A DNA stretch of 33,654 nt from Oscillospiraceae bacterium (lineage in GTDB: Bacteria > Bacillota > Clostridia > Oscillospirales > Ruminococcaceae). Position numbers and translations under genes: made by a program. The stretch is from NCBI GenBank assembly GCA_029007315.1, contig JAQXHO010000162.1:1-33654 (forward strand), read 5' to 3'. The notes beneath the pieces were generated by a model. It searched no databases, was not told the origin of the DNA, and saw only the letters and a program-made list of their open reading frames with translations. Below, in pieces: positions 17,928 through 27,481 of this stretch (position 1 is its first letter; each line of letters starts with the position of its first letter).

Positions 17928-19388
17928 ATGGGAAAGATCCTTACCCAGAATGACGCTCCGCTTCTTGAAGCAATGGAAGAGCATCGCTCAAACCGTGTGG
18001 TAAGATTTGATGTTCCCGGTCACAAAGGCGGCAGAGGAAACAGAGAACTTGCTTCATTCTTAGGAGAAGCCTGCGTTAAAATGGACGTAAATTCCATGAA
18101 AAATCTGGATAATCTGTGCCATCCGGTTTCCGTTATTAAAGAAGCACAGGAACTGGCAGCAGAAGCTTTCGGGGCAAAAAATGCCTTCTTCATCGTAGGA
18201 GGCGCCACAAGTGCAAATCAGGCTATGATAATGACCGCCTGCAAGGCAGGTGAAAAACTCATCATGCCCAGAAATGTCCACAGAAGCGCCATAAATGCTC
18301 TTGTACTTAACGGTGCCATACCTGTATACGTTGATCCGGACGAAAACAAGGAGCTTGGCATTCCCCTTGGAATGTCCTATGAAGCTGTTGAAAAGGCTGT
18401 CCTTGAAAATCCGGACGCAAAGGCAATCCTTGTAAACAATCCCACCTATTACGGCGTTTGTGCTGATATAAAAAAGCTCACTGAGCTTGCCCATTCCCAC
18501 GGAATGATGCTGCTTGCCGACGAGGCACACGGCACCCACTTCTACTTCGGAGAAGACCTTCCTGTGTCCGCAATGGCGGCAGGTGCGGATATGGCGTCAG
18601 TCAGCATTCACAAAACAGGAGGCTCCCTTACCCAGAGCGCACTTCTCCTCTGCGGCGAAAATGTCAATGCTGACAGGGTAAGACAAATTATCAACCTTAC
18701 CCAGACTACAAGCGCATCCTATCTGCTTATGGTATCCCTGGACCTTGCAAGAAGGAACCTTGCACTGAATGGCAGAGATATGTTCCGCAAAACCGTTCAG
18801 TTTACTGAATATGCAAGAGAAGAGATAAACTGCATCGGCGGATATTACGCCTACGGTGAAGAATGCTGCAACGGAAGCTCATTCTATGCCTTTGATAAAA
18901 CAAAGCTATCCATTCATACAAGAAATACAGGACTTGCAGGCATTGAAGTCTATGACCTGCTCCGTGATGAGTACGGCATTCAGATAGAATTCGGAGATAT
19001 TGGTAATATACTCGCCATTGTTACCGCAGGCGACAGAGCCCTTGAGATAGAACGTCTTATCTCAGCACTTTCCGAGATAAAGCGAATATACGGCGGTGAC
19101 GCTACAGGTTTGCTTTCAAGTGAATATATTGCTCCGGACGTGGCACTTCCTCCGCAGACTGCATTTTATGCCGATCAGAAGGTCGTTCCTCTGAGGGAAA
19201 GTGCAGGTGCCGTCTGCTGCGAATTCGTTATGTGCTATCCTCCCGGAATACCCATTCTTGCACCAGGCGAACGCATTACAAAGGATATAATAGATTACAT
19301 ATGCTACGCTAAGGAAAAGGGCTGTTTCCTTACAGGTCCGCAGGATATGAACATAGAAACACTCCAGGTTATAAAGGAGGCATTATAA
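17928..19388 (+). CDS. PLP-dependent Orn/Lys/Arg decarboxylase (aminotransferase-fold; probable arginine decarboxylase)
   Basis: RFDVPGHKGGRGN, NAFFIVGGATSANQAMIM, LLADEAHGTHFYF, SVSIHKTGGSLTQSALLL (PLP Lys). Confidence 0.93.
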   Translation: MGKILTQNDAPLLEAMEEHRSNRVVRFDVPGHKGGRGNRELASFLGEACVKMDVNSMKNLDNLCHPVSVIKEAQELAAEAFGAKNAFFIVGGATSANQAMIMTACKAGEKLIMPRNVHRSAINALVLNGAIPVYVDPDENKELGIPLGMSYEAVEKAVLENPDAKAILVNNPTYYGVCADIKKLTELAHSHGMMLLADEAHGTHFYFGEDLPVSAMAAGADMASVSIHKTGGSLTQSALLLCGENVNADRVRQIINLTQTTSASYLLMVSLDLARRNLALNGRDMFRKTVQFTEYAREEINCIGGYYAYGEECCNGSSFYAFDKTKLSIHTRNTGLAGIEVYDLLRDEYGIQIEFGDIGNILAIVTAGDRALEIERLISALSEIKRIYGGDATGLLSSEYIAPDVALPPQTAFYADQKVVPLRESAGAVCCEFVMCYPPGIPILAPGERITKDIIDYICYAKEKGCFLTGPQDMNIETLQVIKEAL

Positions 19389-20252
19389 ATGGATATCTGG
19401 TATACGGAAAACCACACCGACCATGTGCGTATGTCCATACGCATAGACAAACAGCTCGCCTCAGTTCAGAGCGACTTTCAGCGTATAGACATTTTTGAAT
19501 CAAATGAATTCGGCAGAGTTATGACTCTTGACGGTCTGCTTATGCTCACTGAAAAGGACGAATATGTCTACCATGAAATGATCACCCATATTCCTATGGC
19601 TACAAATCCCGATATAAAAAAGGTACTTGTTATCGGTGCAGGCGACGGCGGTACTGTGAGAGAACTGTGCCGCTATGATACAATTGAGCATATAGATATG
19701 GTAGAGATAGACTACAAAGTTGTGGAGCTTGCAAGGGAATTTCTGCCCTTTACATCTTGCAGTCTTGATGACCCGAGAGTTAATATTCACTATCAGGACG
19801 GTCTGCGTTTTGTAAGGCGTGTGCCTGAAGGAATGTATGACCTTATTATTGTGGATTCCACCGACCCATTCGGCGTGGGAGAAGGTCTTTTCACAAAGGA
19901 ATTTTACGGGAACTGCTACAAGGCATTATCTGTCGATGGCATTCTTGTAAATCAGCATGAAAGCACATTCTATGAATCCTACAGAAATTCCATGAAACGT
20001 GCCCACAGCCGCATAAAGTCACTGTTCCCTGTCGCCCTTGTTTATCAGGCACATATTCCGACTTATCCGTCGGGACACTGGCTTTTCGGCTTCGCTTCAA
20101 AAAAATTTGACCCCAGAACGGATCTCCAGGCAATGCGCTGGAATCGTCTTGGTCTTAAAACAAAGTATTATAATACGATACTTCATCAGGGTTGTTTTGC
20201 TATACCAAATAATGTGCGTGACGCTCTGAGAGAATCGGAAAACAAAAAATAA
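19389..20252 (+). CDS. speE: Spermidine (polyamine aminopropyl) synthase
   Basis: FGRVMTLDGLLMLTEKDEYVYHEMITHIP, VLVIGAGDGGTVREL, YDLIIVDSTDPFGVGEGLFTKEFY. Confidence 0.96.
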   Translation: MDIWYTENHTDHVRMSIRIDKQLASVQSDFQRIDIFESNEFGRVMTLDGLLMLTEKDEYVYHEMITHIPMATNPDIKKVLVIGAGDGGTVRELCRYDTIEHIDMVEIDYKVVELAREFLPFTSCSLDDPRVNIHYQDGLRFVRRVPEGMYDLIIVDSTDPFGVGEGLFTKEFYGNCYKALSVDGILVNQHESTFYESYRNSMKRAHSRIKSLFPVALVYQAHIPTYPSGHWLFGFASKKFDPRTDLQAMRWNRLGLKTKYYNTILHQGCFAIPNNVRDALRESENKK

Positions 20253-20277
20253 GTAATCTGAAAGGAATGTTTTAAAA

Positions 20278-21480
20278 ATGGGAAAGGCTTTAATAATCGG
20301 CGCCGGCGGCGTTGCAGGAGTAGTTATCCACAAGTGCTGCCAGAACAGCGAGGTATTTACAGAGATCTGCATTGCAAGCCGTACAAAATCAAAATGCGAC
20401 AAATTCAAGGCTGACCTTGAAAGCAAAACCTCCACAAAAATAACTACAGCTCAGGTGGATGCAAACAACGTTGACGAGCTTATTGCTCTTATTGAAAAGG
20501 AAAAGCCGGATATTGTTATAAACGTGGCTCTTCCCTATCAGGACCTCACAATCATGGACGCTTGTCTTGCCACTAAGACAGACTATGTGGACACTGCAAA
20601 CTATGAACCTGAGGATACAGCCAAATTTGAGTACAAATGGCAGTGGGCATATCGTGAGAAGTTTGAAAAAGCTGGCATCACTGCACTTTTAGGAAGCGGC
20701 TTTGATCCCGGCGTTACAGGCGTATTCTGCGCATATGCACAGAAGCATTATTTCGATGAGATACACTATATCGACATTCTGGACTGCAACGGCGGCGACC
20801 ACGGATATCCCTTCGCTACAAACTTCAATCCGGAAATAAATATCCGTGAAGTTTCCGCAAAAGGCAGCTATATCGAAAACGGTCAGTGGGTGGAAACTGA
20901 ACCTATGGAGATAAAGCGTGTGTATAACTTCGACCAGGTGGGCGAAAAGGATATGTATCTTCTCCATCACGAGGAACTGGAGTCCCTGGCAATCAACATC
21001 AAGGGTGTTAAGCGTATCAGATTCTTTATGACATTCGGTCAGAGCTATCTTACACATCTGAAATGCCTTGAAAATGTGGGCATGACTTCAATTGAGCCCA
21101 TCATGTATGAGGGCAAGGAGATCGTTCCACTTCAGTTTCTGAAGGCTGTTCTTCCGGATCCAGCTTCTCTTGGTCCCAGAACTGTTGGCAAAACAAATAT
21201 CGGCTGTATATTTAAAGGAATCAAGGACGGCAAGGAAAAAACCTACTACGTTTACAACGTCTGCGACCACCAGGAATGCTACAAGGAAGTGGGTTCACAG
21301 GCTGTTTCATACACAACAGGCGTTCCTGCAATGATCGGCGCTATGATGGTTATGACCGGCAAGTGGAAAAAGCCGGGTGTATATAACATTGAAGAATTTG
21401 ATCCGGATCCTTTTATGGAGGCTCTCAATAAATGGGGTCTGCCCTGGACTGAGAATTTCGATCCGGTTCTGGTTGACTGA
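20278..21480 (+). CDS. Saccharopine dehydrogenase-family protein, probable carboxynorspermidine/carboxyspermidine synthase
   Basis: MGKALIIGAGGVAGVVIHKCCQNSEVFTEICIASRTKSKCD, INVALPYQDLTIMDACLATKTDYVDTANYEP; position after speE. Confidence 0.88.
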   Translation: MGKALIIGAGGVAGVVIHKCCQNSEVFTEICIASRTKSKCDKFKADLESKTSTKITTAQVDANNVDELIALIEKEKPDIVINVALPYQDLTIMDACLATKTDYVDTANYEPEDTAKFEYKWQWAYREKFEKAGITALLGSGFDPGVTGVFCAYAQKHYFDEIHYIDILDCNGGDHGYPFATNFNPEINIREVSAKGSYIENGQWVETEPMEIKRVYNFDQVGEKDMYLLHHEELESLAINIKGVKRIRFFMTFGQSYLTHLKCLENVGMTSIEPIMYEGKEIVPLQFLKAVLPDPASLGPRTVGKTNIGCIFKGIKDGKEKTYYVYNVCDHQECYKEVGSQAVSYTTGVPAMIGAMMVMTGKWKKPGVYNIEEFDPDPFMEALNKWGLPWTENFDPVLVD

Positions 21481-21484
21481 TTCC

Positions 21485-21898
21485 ATGCTTCACAAAACAT
21501 GGGTGCGTACAGTACTTCTGATAATTCCGGTTATATTTGTGCTGTGCTGCATTTTTCTCCGTGACCTGGCATTATACATTGCTGAAAACAAACTGCCTTC
21601 ATGTGTTTCTTTCACAACCTTAGGCATATACTGCCCGGGATGCGGACTTACACGGTGCATTCTGGCACTCATGGCAGGAAATATCTGGCTTGCCTTGAGG
21701 TGCAATGCCGTTGTATGCTGCCTGTTTGCAGCTGTCGCAGCTTTGTATATTGAATTTGTGCTTCTGTCTTTCGGAAAAGATGTGTATATTCTTCCGAGAA
21801 AGCCTTTATTCTATATAATATTCAGCGTGGCAGCGGCAGTTTACTTTGTACTTAGAAACTTTTTCCCGGTTCTGGAACCGCCTGCTTTAATTGCTTAA
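21485..21898 (+). CDS. DUF2752-family membrane protein
   Basis: LGIYCPGCGLTRCILALMAGN signature with TM helices. Start at ATG 21485, 4 nt after the upstream stop; track uses an upstream TTG-type start. Confidence 0.82.
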   Translation: MLHKTWVRTVLLIIPVIFVLCCIFLRDLALYIAENKLPSCVSFTTLGIYCPGCGLTRCILALMAGNIWLALRCNAVVCCLFAAVAALYIEFVLLSFGKDVYILPRKPLFYIIFSVAAAVYFVLRNFFPVLEPPALIA

Positions 21899-21905
21899 AA
21901 AAATT

Positions 21906-21955
21906 TGCCTGTTTATGTTGTTTTTTGTGCATAAACAGGCATTTTTATTTTTTTC
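21906..21955 (+). terminator. Terminator of the polyamine operon
   Basis: TGCCTGTTTATG ... CATAAACAGGCA then TTTTTATTTTTTT. Confidence 0.9.
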
Positions 21956-21999
21956 TTTATATTTTTTCGTATTTCATCAATTTTTTTTCAAAAAAACCC

Positions 22000-22028
22000 T
22001 TGCAATTTATTGTGATATGGTATATAAT
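22000..22028 (+). promoter_or_regulatory. Sigma-A-type promoter for the EF-G-like gene
   Basis: TTGCAA (22000-22005), 17 nt, TATAAT (22023-22028). Confidence 0.6.
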
Positions 22029-22099
22029 TAAAATAATGCAGTTGAAATAATTGTATGATTTTACATGACACTAATTTTTTGAATAGGAGCGTAATTAAC

Positions 22100-24166
22100 A
22101 TGAGCAAATCAGCTACAAAGAAAAACATAGTACTGGCAGGTCACGCAGGTTCAGGTAAAACTACTTTGTGCGAGGCTCTGCTTTACAAAAGCGGAACTAC
22201 CGAACGTATGGGCAGAATCGCCGAAGAAAATACTGTATCAGACTATACAGCCGAGGAAATGAAGAGAAAATCCTCTGTTTATACATCAGTCGCTTCAATG
22301 AGTCTTCCGAATCTGGACGTTAATCTTATCGACACTCCCGGAATGCTTGATTTTGCAGGAGAAATGGTTTCCGGTATTTATGCAGGCGACTGTGTTATGA
22401 TTACCGTTTCCGGTAAATCCGGCGTAAGAGTCGGCACCCACAAGGCTTACGACCAGGCTGTTAAAATGCAGAAACCACGTTTGTTCGTTGTTACAAAGCT
22501 GGACGACGAAAACGCTAATTTCTATAATGTATTCACTGAGCTGAAATCTGAATTCGGCTCTGCTGTATGTCCTGTTATTGTACCGGTAATAGCAGACCGA
22601 AAGGTTATTTCCTACGTAAACCTTATTGAAATGAAGGCTTATAAATTTGATGACAAGGGCAATGCTGTGGAAACAGATATGCCCACCGCTGAAGTTTCCG
22701 AAAAAATGAGCTATCGTATTGACGGTCTTATTGAGGCATTTTCAGAGGCTGTTGCAGAAACAGATGACGACCTTCTGGAAAAATTCTTCTCCGGCGAACC
22801 TTTGACAGAAAAGGAGCGTATTGACGGCATTCACAAGGGCGTATGCGAAGGCATTATCACTCCTGTTGTATGTGCCTCTGCACAGACTCTTGGAGCAATT
22901 GAACTTCTCATGAAGGAAATGGATCTTCTTGTTCCAGAGGCTCACGAAACAGTTATCACAGCCGACGCTGATGAAATTTCATGCACTGAAAATGACCCTG
23001 CACTGCTTTATGTATTTAAAACAGCAGCTGACCCGTTTGTAGGAAAGATGTCATATATGAAGGTTCTTTCCGGCAGCGTCAAGAGCGGTGACGAGCTTGT
23101 AAACGCTTCATCAGGCGGCAGCGAAAAGATCGGCAAACTTCTGTGCCTCTGTGGCAAAAAACAGAAAGAAATTCCCTGTGCCGTTAAGGGTGACATTGTC
23201 GCAGTTACAAAGATGAATGTCAGCACAGGTGATACACTTTGCGCTCCCGGTAGAACTGTTGCTCTGGAAACTCCTGAGTATCCAAGACCCAGCTACAGAA
23301 TGGCTGTTGCTCCTGCTGCACGAGGTGATGAAGCAAAAATTGCAAACGCTATGCAGCGTATGCTGGAAAGCGATATGACTCTTACATACGAACAGGATCC
23401 CAATACAAGAGAAATGATTCTCAGCGGTCTTGGCGAACAGCACCTGCTGGCAGTTGCTTCTCAGCTGAAATATGATTTCGGCGTTGAGATCTCTCTGACA
23501 GTTCCAAAAATTGCTTACCGTGAAACCATCCGCAAAAAGGTTAAGGTTCAGGGCAGATACAAGAAACAGTCCGGCGGTCACGGTCAGTTCGGCGATGTAT
23601 GGATCGAATTTGAACCTTGTCTTTCTGATGAACTTGTATTTGAGGAAAAGGTATTCGGCGGTGCCGTTCCCAAGAATTTCTTCCCTGCTGTTGAAAAAGG
23701 TCTTCAGGATTCTGTTAAGAAGGGCATTCTTGCAGGTTTCCCTGTTGTAGGACTGAAGGCTATTCTGGTTGACGGTTCATATCACCCGGTAGATTCCTCT
23801 GAAATGTCATTTAAAACAGCTGCTTCTCTTGCTTACAAGGAAGGTATGCGCCAGGCTGATCCCACACTCCTTGAGCCGATCGGCACTCTGGAGGTATGTG
23901 TTCCCGATGAAAATACCGGCGACATGATGGGCGAACTTAACAAGAGAAGAGGAAGAGTTCTGGGTATGAATCCCTCTGAAAAATTCAAAGGTATGACAGA
24001 CATTATGGCTGAAGTTCCTATGCGTGAAATGAGTGACTTTGCATTGCTGCTTCGTCAGATGACCCAGGGCAGAGGTGAATTTACATTAGAACCGGTTCGC
24101 TATGAGCCTCTTCCTCCTCACCTTATGGCAGATGTAATCGCTTCCTGCGCAGTAACTGCTGAATAA
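22100..24166 (+). CDS. Elongation factor G-like GTPase (EF-G-2 type paralogue)
   Basis: GHAGSGKTTLCEALLYKSG, LIDTPGMLDFAGEM, VVTKLDDE, RYKKQSGGHGQFGDVWIEFEP, RRGRVLGM. Start at ATG 22100 after AGGAG. Confidence 0.92.
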   Translation: MSKSATKKNIVLAGHAGSGKTTLCEALLYKSGTTERMGRIAEENTVSDYTAEEMKRKSSVYTSVASMSLPNLDVNLIDTPGMLDFAGEMVSGIYAGDCVMITVSGKSGVRVGTHKAYDQAVKMQKPRLFVVTKLDDENANFYNVFTELKSEFGSAVCPVIVPVIADRKVISYVNLIEMKAYKFDDKGNAVETDMPTAEVSEKMSYRIDGLIEAFSEAVAETDDDLLEKFFSGEPLTEKERIDGIHKGVCEGIITPVVCASAQTLGAIELLMKEMDLLVPEAHETVITADADEISCTENDPALLYVFKTAADPFVGKMSYMKVLSGSVKSGDELVNASSGGSEKIGKLLCLCGKKQKEIPCAVKGDIVAVTKMNVSTGDTLCAPGRTVALETPEYPRPSYRMAVAPAARGDEAKIANAMQRMLESDMTLTYEQDPNTREMILSGLGEQHLLAVASQLKYDFGVEISLTVPKIAYRETIRKKVKVQGRYKKQSGGHGQFGDVWIEFEPCLSDELVFEEKVFGGAVPKNFFPAVEKGLQDSVKKGILAGFPVVGLKAILVDGSYHPVDSSEMSFKTAASLAYKEGMRQADPTLLEPIGTLEVCVPDENTGDMMGELNKRRGRVLGMNPSEKFKGMTDIMAEVPMREMSDFALLLRQMTQGRGEFTLEPVRYEPLPPHLMADVIASCAVTAE

Positions 24167-24182
24167 TTACGCTTTATTTTGT

Positions 24183-24220
24183 AAGCTGCTGCAGGTAAAA
24201 TCGCAGCAGCTTTTATCTTT
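24183..24220 (+). terminator. Rho-independent terminator
   Basis: AAGCTGCTGC ... GCAGCAGCTT followed by TTATCTTTA. Confidence 0.75.
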
Positions 24221-24270
24221 ATACGGCATTGCCTTTACATAATTATTACAAATTTTTTACTGAACCAAAC

Positions 24271-24299
24271 TTGTAAATGATTGTATTTTTATGTATAAT
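24271..24299 (+). promoter_or_regulatory. Sigma-A-type promoter for ppk1
   Basis: TTGTAA (24271-24276), 17 nt, TATAAT (24294-24299). Confidence 0.6.
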
Positions 24300-24347
24300 A
24301 AAGGCATCGGCATTGCCTTATAAATATGTTTACTGGAGGTAGAAAAT

Positions 24348-26393
24348 ATGCCTAAATATTCATGCTACGACAACAGAGAACTGTCGTGGCTAAAGTTTAA
24401 TCACCGTGTTCTTGAAGAAGCAAATGATGAACGTGTTCCGCTGTGCGAACAGCTTTCATTTCTGTCAATATTCCAGAGCAACCTTGATGAATTCTACATG
24501 GTTCGTGTAGGCTCGCTTTTTGACCTGCCGCCGGATACCAAGGAAAATAAAACATACATGACAAGCAAAGAGCAGCTCAGTGCCATTTTTAAGGAATCAA
24601 GGATTCTTCTTCATGAGAAAGATATGATATATTCTAAATTATGCAAGGATCTGAAAAAGCATGGTGTTGAAATCGTGGATTTTCACTCTATTTCCGAAGC
24701 TGAGGCAAACTTCCTGGAACGTTATTTCAAGGCAGAGATAGAGCCTCTTCTTTCTCCGCAGATAGTCGGTAAAAAGCAGCCATTCCCGTTTTTGCAGAAC
24801 AAGGCAATATACGCAGTTGTACTGCTTGAAAAGAAAGGAAGCGAAAAGCTGGGCATTGTTCCATGTACAAGCACTGTTATTCCTGAGCTTATTCCTCTGC
24901 CTGGTAACACCCACAGATTTATTCTGTCAGAAGAACTGATTCTTCACTTTATGCCTGATGTATTTTCTCATCACACCATAAAAAGCAAGACGCTTATTCG
25001 TATTATAAGAAGTGCTGATATTGACACTGAAGAGGATAAAATGGGTGAGGAAGAGGATTACCGCAAGGCTATGGAGAAGCTCATACGCAAACGCAGCCGT
25101 CTTCAGCCTGTTAAAATGGAATTCTCACGTCTTATGGACCCTGCCGTTATTTCCAGACTGTGCGAATATCTGAACCTTGACGAATCCCAGGTTTTCCACT
25201 CTGAAGCTCCTCTGAAGCTTTCATTTATCTTCAAGGTACGTGATATGCTAAGACATAATAAATCTCTTTTCTTCAAAAGACGTGTTCCACAGAAGCCTGC
25301 TGACATTGATATGAGATCATCAGTAATGAAGCAGATAGAAGAAAAAGACAGACTTTTGTCATTCCCGTATGAAAGCATCAAGCCATTTCTGAAGCTATTG
25401 AGAGAAGCAAGCACAAATCCGGAGGTAGTTTCCATAAAGATGACCCTTTACCGTGTTGCCACAAACAGTAAGGTGGTGGAAGCTCTGATTGAAGCTGCTG
25501 AAAACGGCAAGGACGTGGTGGTTCTGGTAGAACTGCGGGCAAGATTCGACGAGGAAAACAACATTGAATGGTCAAGACGTCTGGAGGATGCAGGCTGCCG
25601 GATCATTTACGGTCTTGATAAAATGAAAGTCCACTCAAAACTGTGTCTTATAACAAAGAAAAAAGAAGGCGAAATTTCATATATCACCCAGATAGGCACG
25701 GGAAATTACAACGAAAAGACTTCAGAAATTTACACCGACTTTTCAATCATGACTGCAAATGATGAAATAGGTCAGGAAGCCAACCGTGTATTCAATGCCC
25801 TGTGCCTTGGACAGACTGTTACAGAAACAAAGCATCTTCTTGTGGCGCCTAATTGTCTTCAGAATAAACTGCTGGATATGATGGACATGGAAATCGAAAA
25901 AGCAAAGGAAGGAAAGCCTGCCTATATCGGCATAAAGGTAAATTCACTGACTGACAAAAAGCTTATAAAAAAGCTTATTGAAGCCTCCTCTTTTGGAGTA
26001 AAGACGGAAATGATAATCAGAGGAATATCTTGTCTTGTTGCAGGTATTCCGGGAGAAACTGAAAATATTACTATCCGAAGCATTGTGGGACGTTTTCTGG
26101 AACATCACAGAGTATACATCTTCGGCACTGGTGAAAATGAAAAAGTATACATTTCCTCGGCTGATTTCATGACCAGAAACACCCTTAAACGTGTTGAGAT
26201 AGGCATTCCGGTAATGGACAAGGGCATCAGAAACAGAATAACAGATATGTTCCGGCTTATGATGCAGGATAATGTGAAGGCTCGCATTCAGCAGCCCGAT
26301 GGCACTTACCGCCATGCAATTGCATACGGAAAGGAAATAAACGCCCAGGAACAGCTTTACGAAGATGCGTATGCAAATTCAGTTAAAGAATAA
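24348..26393 (+). CDS. ppk1: Polyphosphate kinase 1
   Basis: NRELSWLKFNHRVLEEA, LSIFQSNLDEFYMVRVGSL, KVHSKLCLITKK, TQIGTGNYNEKTSEIYTDFS. Confidence 0.97.
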   Translation: MPKYSCYDNRELSWLKFNHRVLEEANDERVPLCEQLSFLSIFQSNLDEFYMVRVGSLFDLPPDTKENKTYMTSKEQLSAIFKESRILLHEKDMIYSKLCKDLKKHGVEIVDFHSISEAEANFLERYFKAEIEPLLSPQIVGKKQPFPFLQNKAIYAVVLLEKKGSEKLGIVPCTSTVIPELIPLPGNTHRFILSEELILHFMPDVFSHHTIKSKTLIRIIRSADIDTEEDKMGEEEDYRKAMEKLIRKRSRLQPVKMEFSRLMDPAVISRLCEYLNLDESQVFHSEAPLKLSFIFKVRDMLRHNKSLFFKRRVPQKPADIDMRSSVMKQIEEKDRLLSFPYESIKPFLKLLREASTNPEVVSIKMTLYRVATNSKVVEALIEAAENGKDVVVLVELRARFDEENNIEWSRRLEDAGCRIIYGLDKMKVHSKLCLITKKKEGEISYITQIGTGNYNEKTSEIYTDFSIMTANDEIGQEANRVFNALCLGQTVTETKHLLVAPNCLQNKLLDMMDMEIEKAKEGKPAYIGIKVNSLTDKKLIKKLIEASSFGVKTEMIIRGISCLVAGIPGETENITIRSIVGRFLEHHRVYIFGTGENEKVYISSADFMTRNTLKRVEIGIPVMDKGIRNRITDMFRLMMQDNVKARIQQPDGTYRHAIAYGKEINAQEQLYEDAYANSVKE

Positions 26394-26424
26394 TTATCCT
26401 GTTTTATAATTTTTACTGCATACC

Positions 26425-26464
26425 AAAAGCAGGATCGGTTTTGATTTAAACGGTCCTGCTTTTT
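26425..26464. terminator. Bidirectional terminator between ppk1 and the araC-type gene
   Basis: AAAAGCAGGATCG ... CGGTCCTGCTTTTT imperfect inverted repeat between convergent genes. Confidence 0.75.
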
Positions 26465-26476
26465 ATTCTGATTATG

Positions 26477-27358
26477 TCAGTTTTTCTGAATTCTCTGAGT
26501 ACGGCTTTTCTTTTTATATTCAAGCGGAGTACAGCCCATAATTCTGGAAAACTGTCTGTTAAAATTTGAGAGATTACTGTATCCGCTGTCAAATGCAATT
26601 TCAGAAATATTTTTTGATGTATCAACAATCTGTTTGCAGGCATAATTAATTCTGTAATGACAGATATATTCTGCCGCACTAAAGCCTACGCTTTTACGAA
26701 AGCGATACATAAAATAACTTGGACTGAGGTGTACTGAATCTGCAAGCTGCTGAACTTTAATATTTTCTTTGAAATGCTTTTGTATATATAACAATGCCGT
26801 TCTTATTATCTCACCTTCCCTGTTGTCGGGAACAGCTTCACGGGCGTCATTTTCCAGAAGCCAGAAAAGCCGGATCAGTTCGCTTCTCATCAGCATATCA
26901 AGCTGCGGTGTATCTCCTCTTGCACAGGAAAATATATTTTCAACAATCATATGGATTTCTTTGTAATAATAATGCTCCGGTGTAATGTGATTCTGAATTA
27001 ATATATTGCCGTTTATAAGCGGCAGAATACATTTCTGATAATATCTGTCAGATTCTGAGCAGCCGAATATCTCCGGATTGAAAACAATGGTATCATACAC
27101 CTGACGGCAGTTATTACAGGGATAGATTGAGTGAGTTACATTTGGCGGCGTTATAATTATACTGCCTTTCCGGGATCTGAATTTATCAGTTCCGCAGATA
27201 AATTCCGCTGAACCTTCAAGTATATAACTCAGCTCAAATTCCTCATGCCAGTGCATGGGAACACAACTGAAAAGATCCGGGATAATACATTCATAAAATG
27301 AAAACGGCTTTTCCTCCGAACTATGCACACGGTTCTCCTTTGAACGAAGCGTATTCAT
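26477..27358 (-). CDS. AraC-family transcriptional regulator with N-terminal cupin
   Basis: MHWHEEFELSYILEGSAEF cupin; VQQLADSVHLSPSYFMYRFRKSVGFSAAEYICHYRINYACKQIVDTSKNISEIAFDSGYSNLSNFNRQFSRIMGCTPLEYKK HTH. Confidence 0.94.
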   Translation of the reverse strand: MNTLRSKENRVHSSEEKPFSFYECIIPDLFSCVPMHWHEEFELSYILEGSAEFICGTDKFRSRKGSIIITPPNVTHSIYPCNNCRQVYDTIVFNPEIFGCSESDRYYQKCILPLINGNILIQNHITPEHYYYKEIHMIVENIFSCARGDTPQLDMLMRSELIRLFWLLENDAREAVPDNREGEIIRTALLYIQKHFKENIKVQQLADSVHLSPSYFMYRFRKSVGFSAAEYICHYRINYACKQIVDTSKNISEIAFDSGYSNLSNFNRQFSRIMGCTPLEYKKKSRTQRIQKN

Positions 27359-27406
27359 TGCAAACCTCCTTAAAAAGTAGAATAGTATCAGAAAAAAGTA
27401 TAATAC

Positions 27407-27420
27407 AGGTAGATTTACCT
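27407..27420. promoter_or_regulatory. Candidate operator between the araC-type gene and GH31
   Basis: Near-perfect palindrome AGGTAGATTTACCT directly upstream of a TATAAT on the + strand (27419-27424). Confidence 0.35.
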
Positions 27421-27481
27421 ATAATATTATGATAATATATAATCAAAGAAAAATCAAGCCCTTATGTAAAGGAGTATTATT

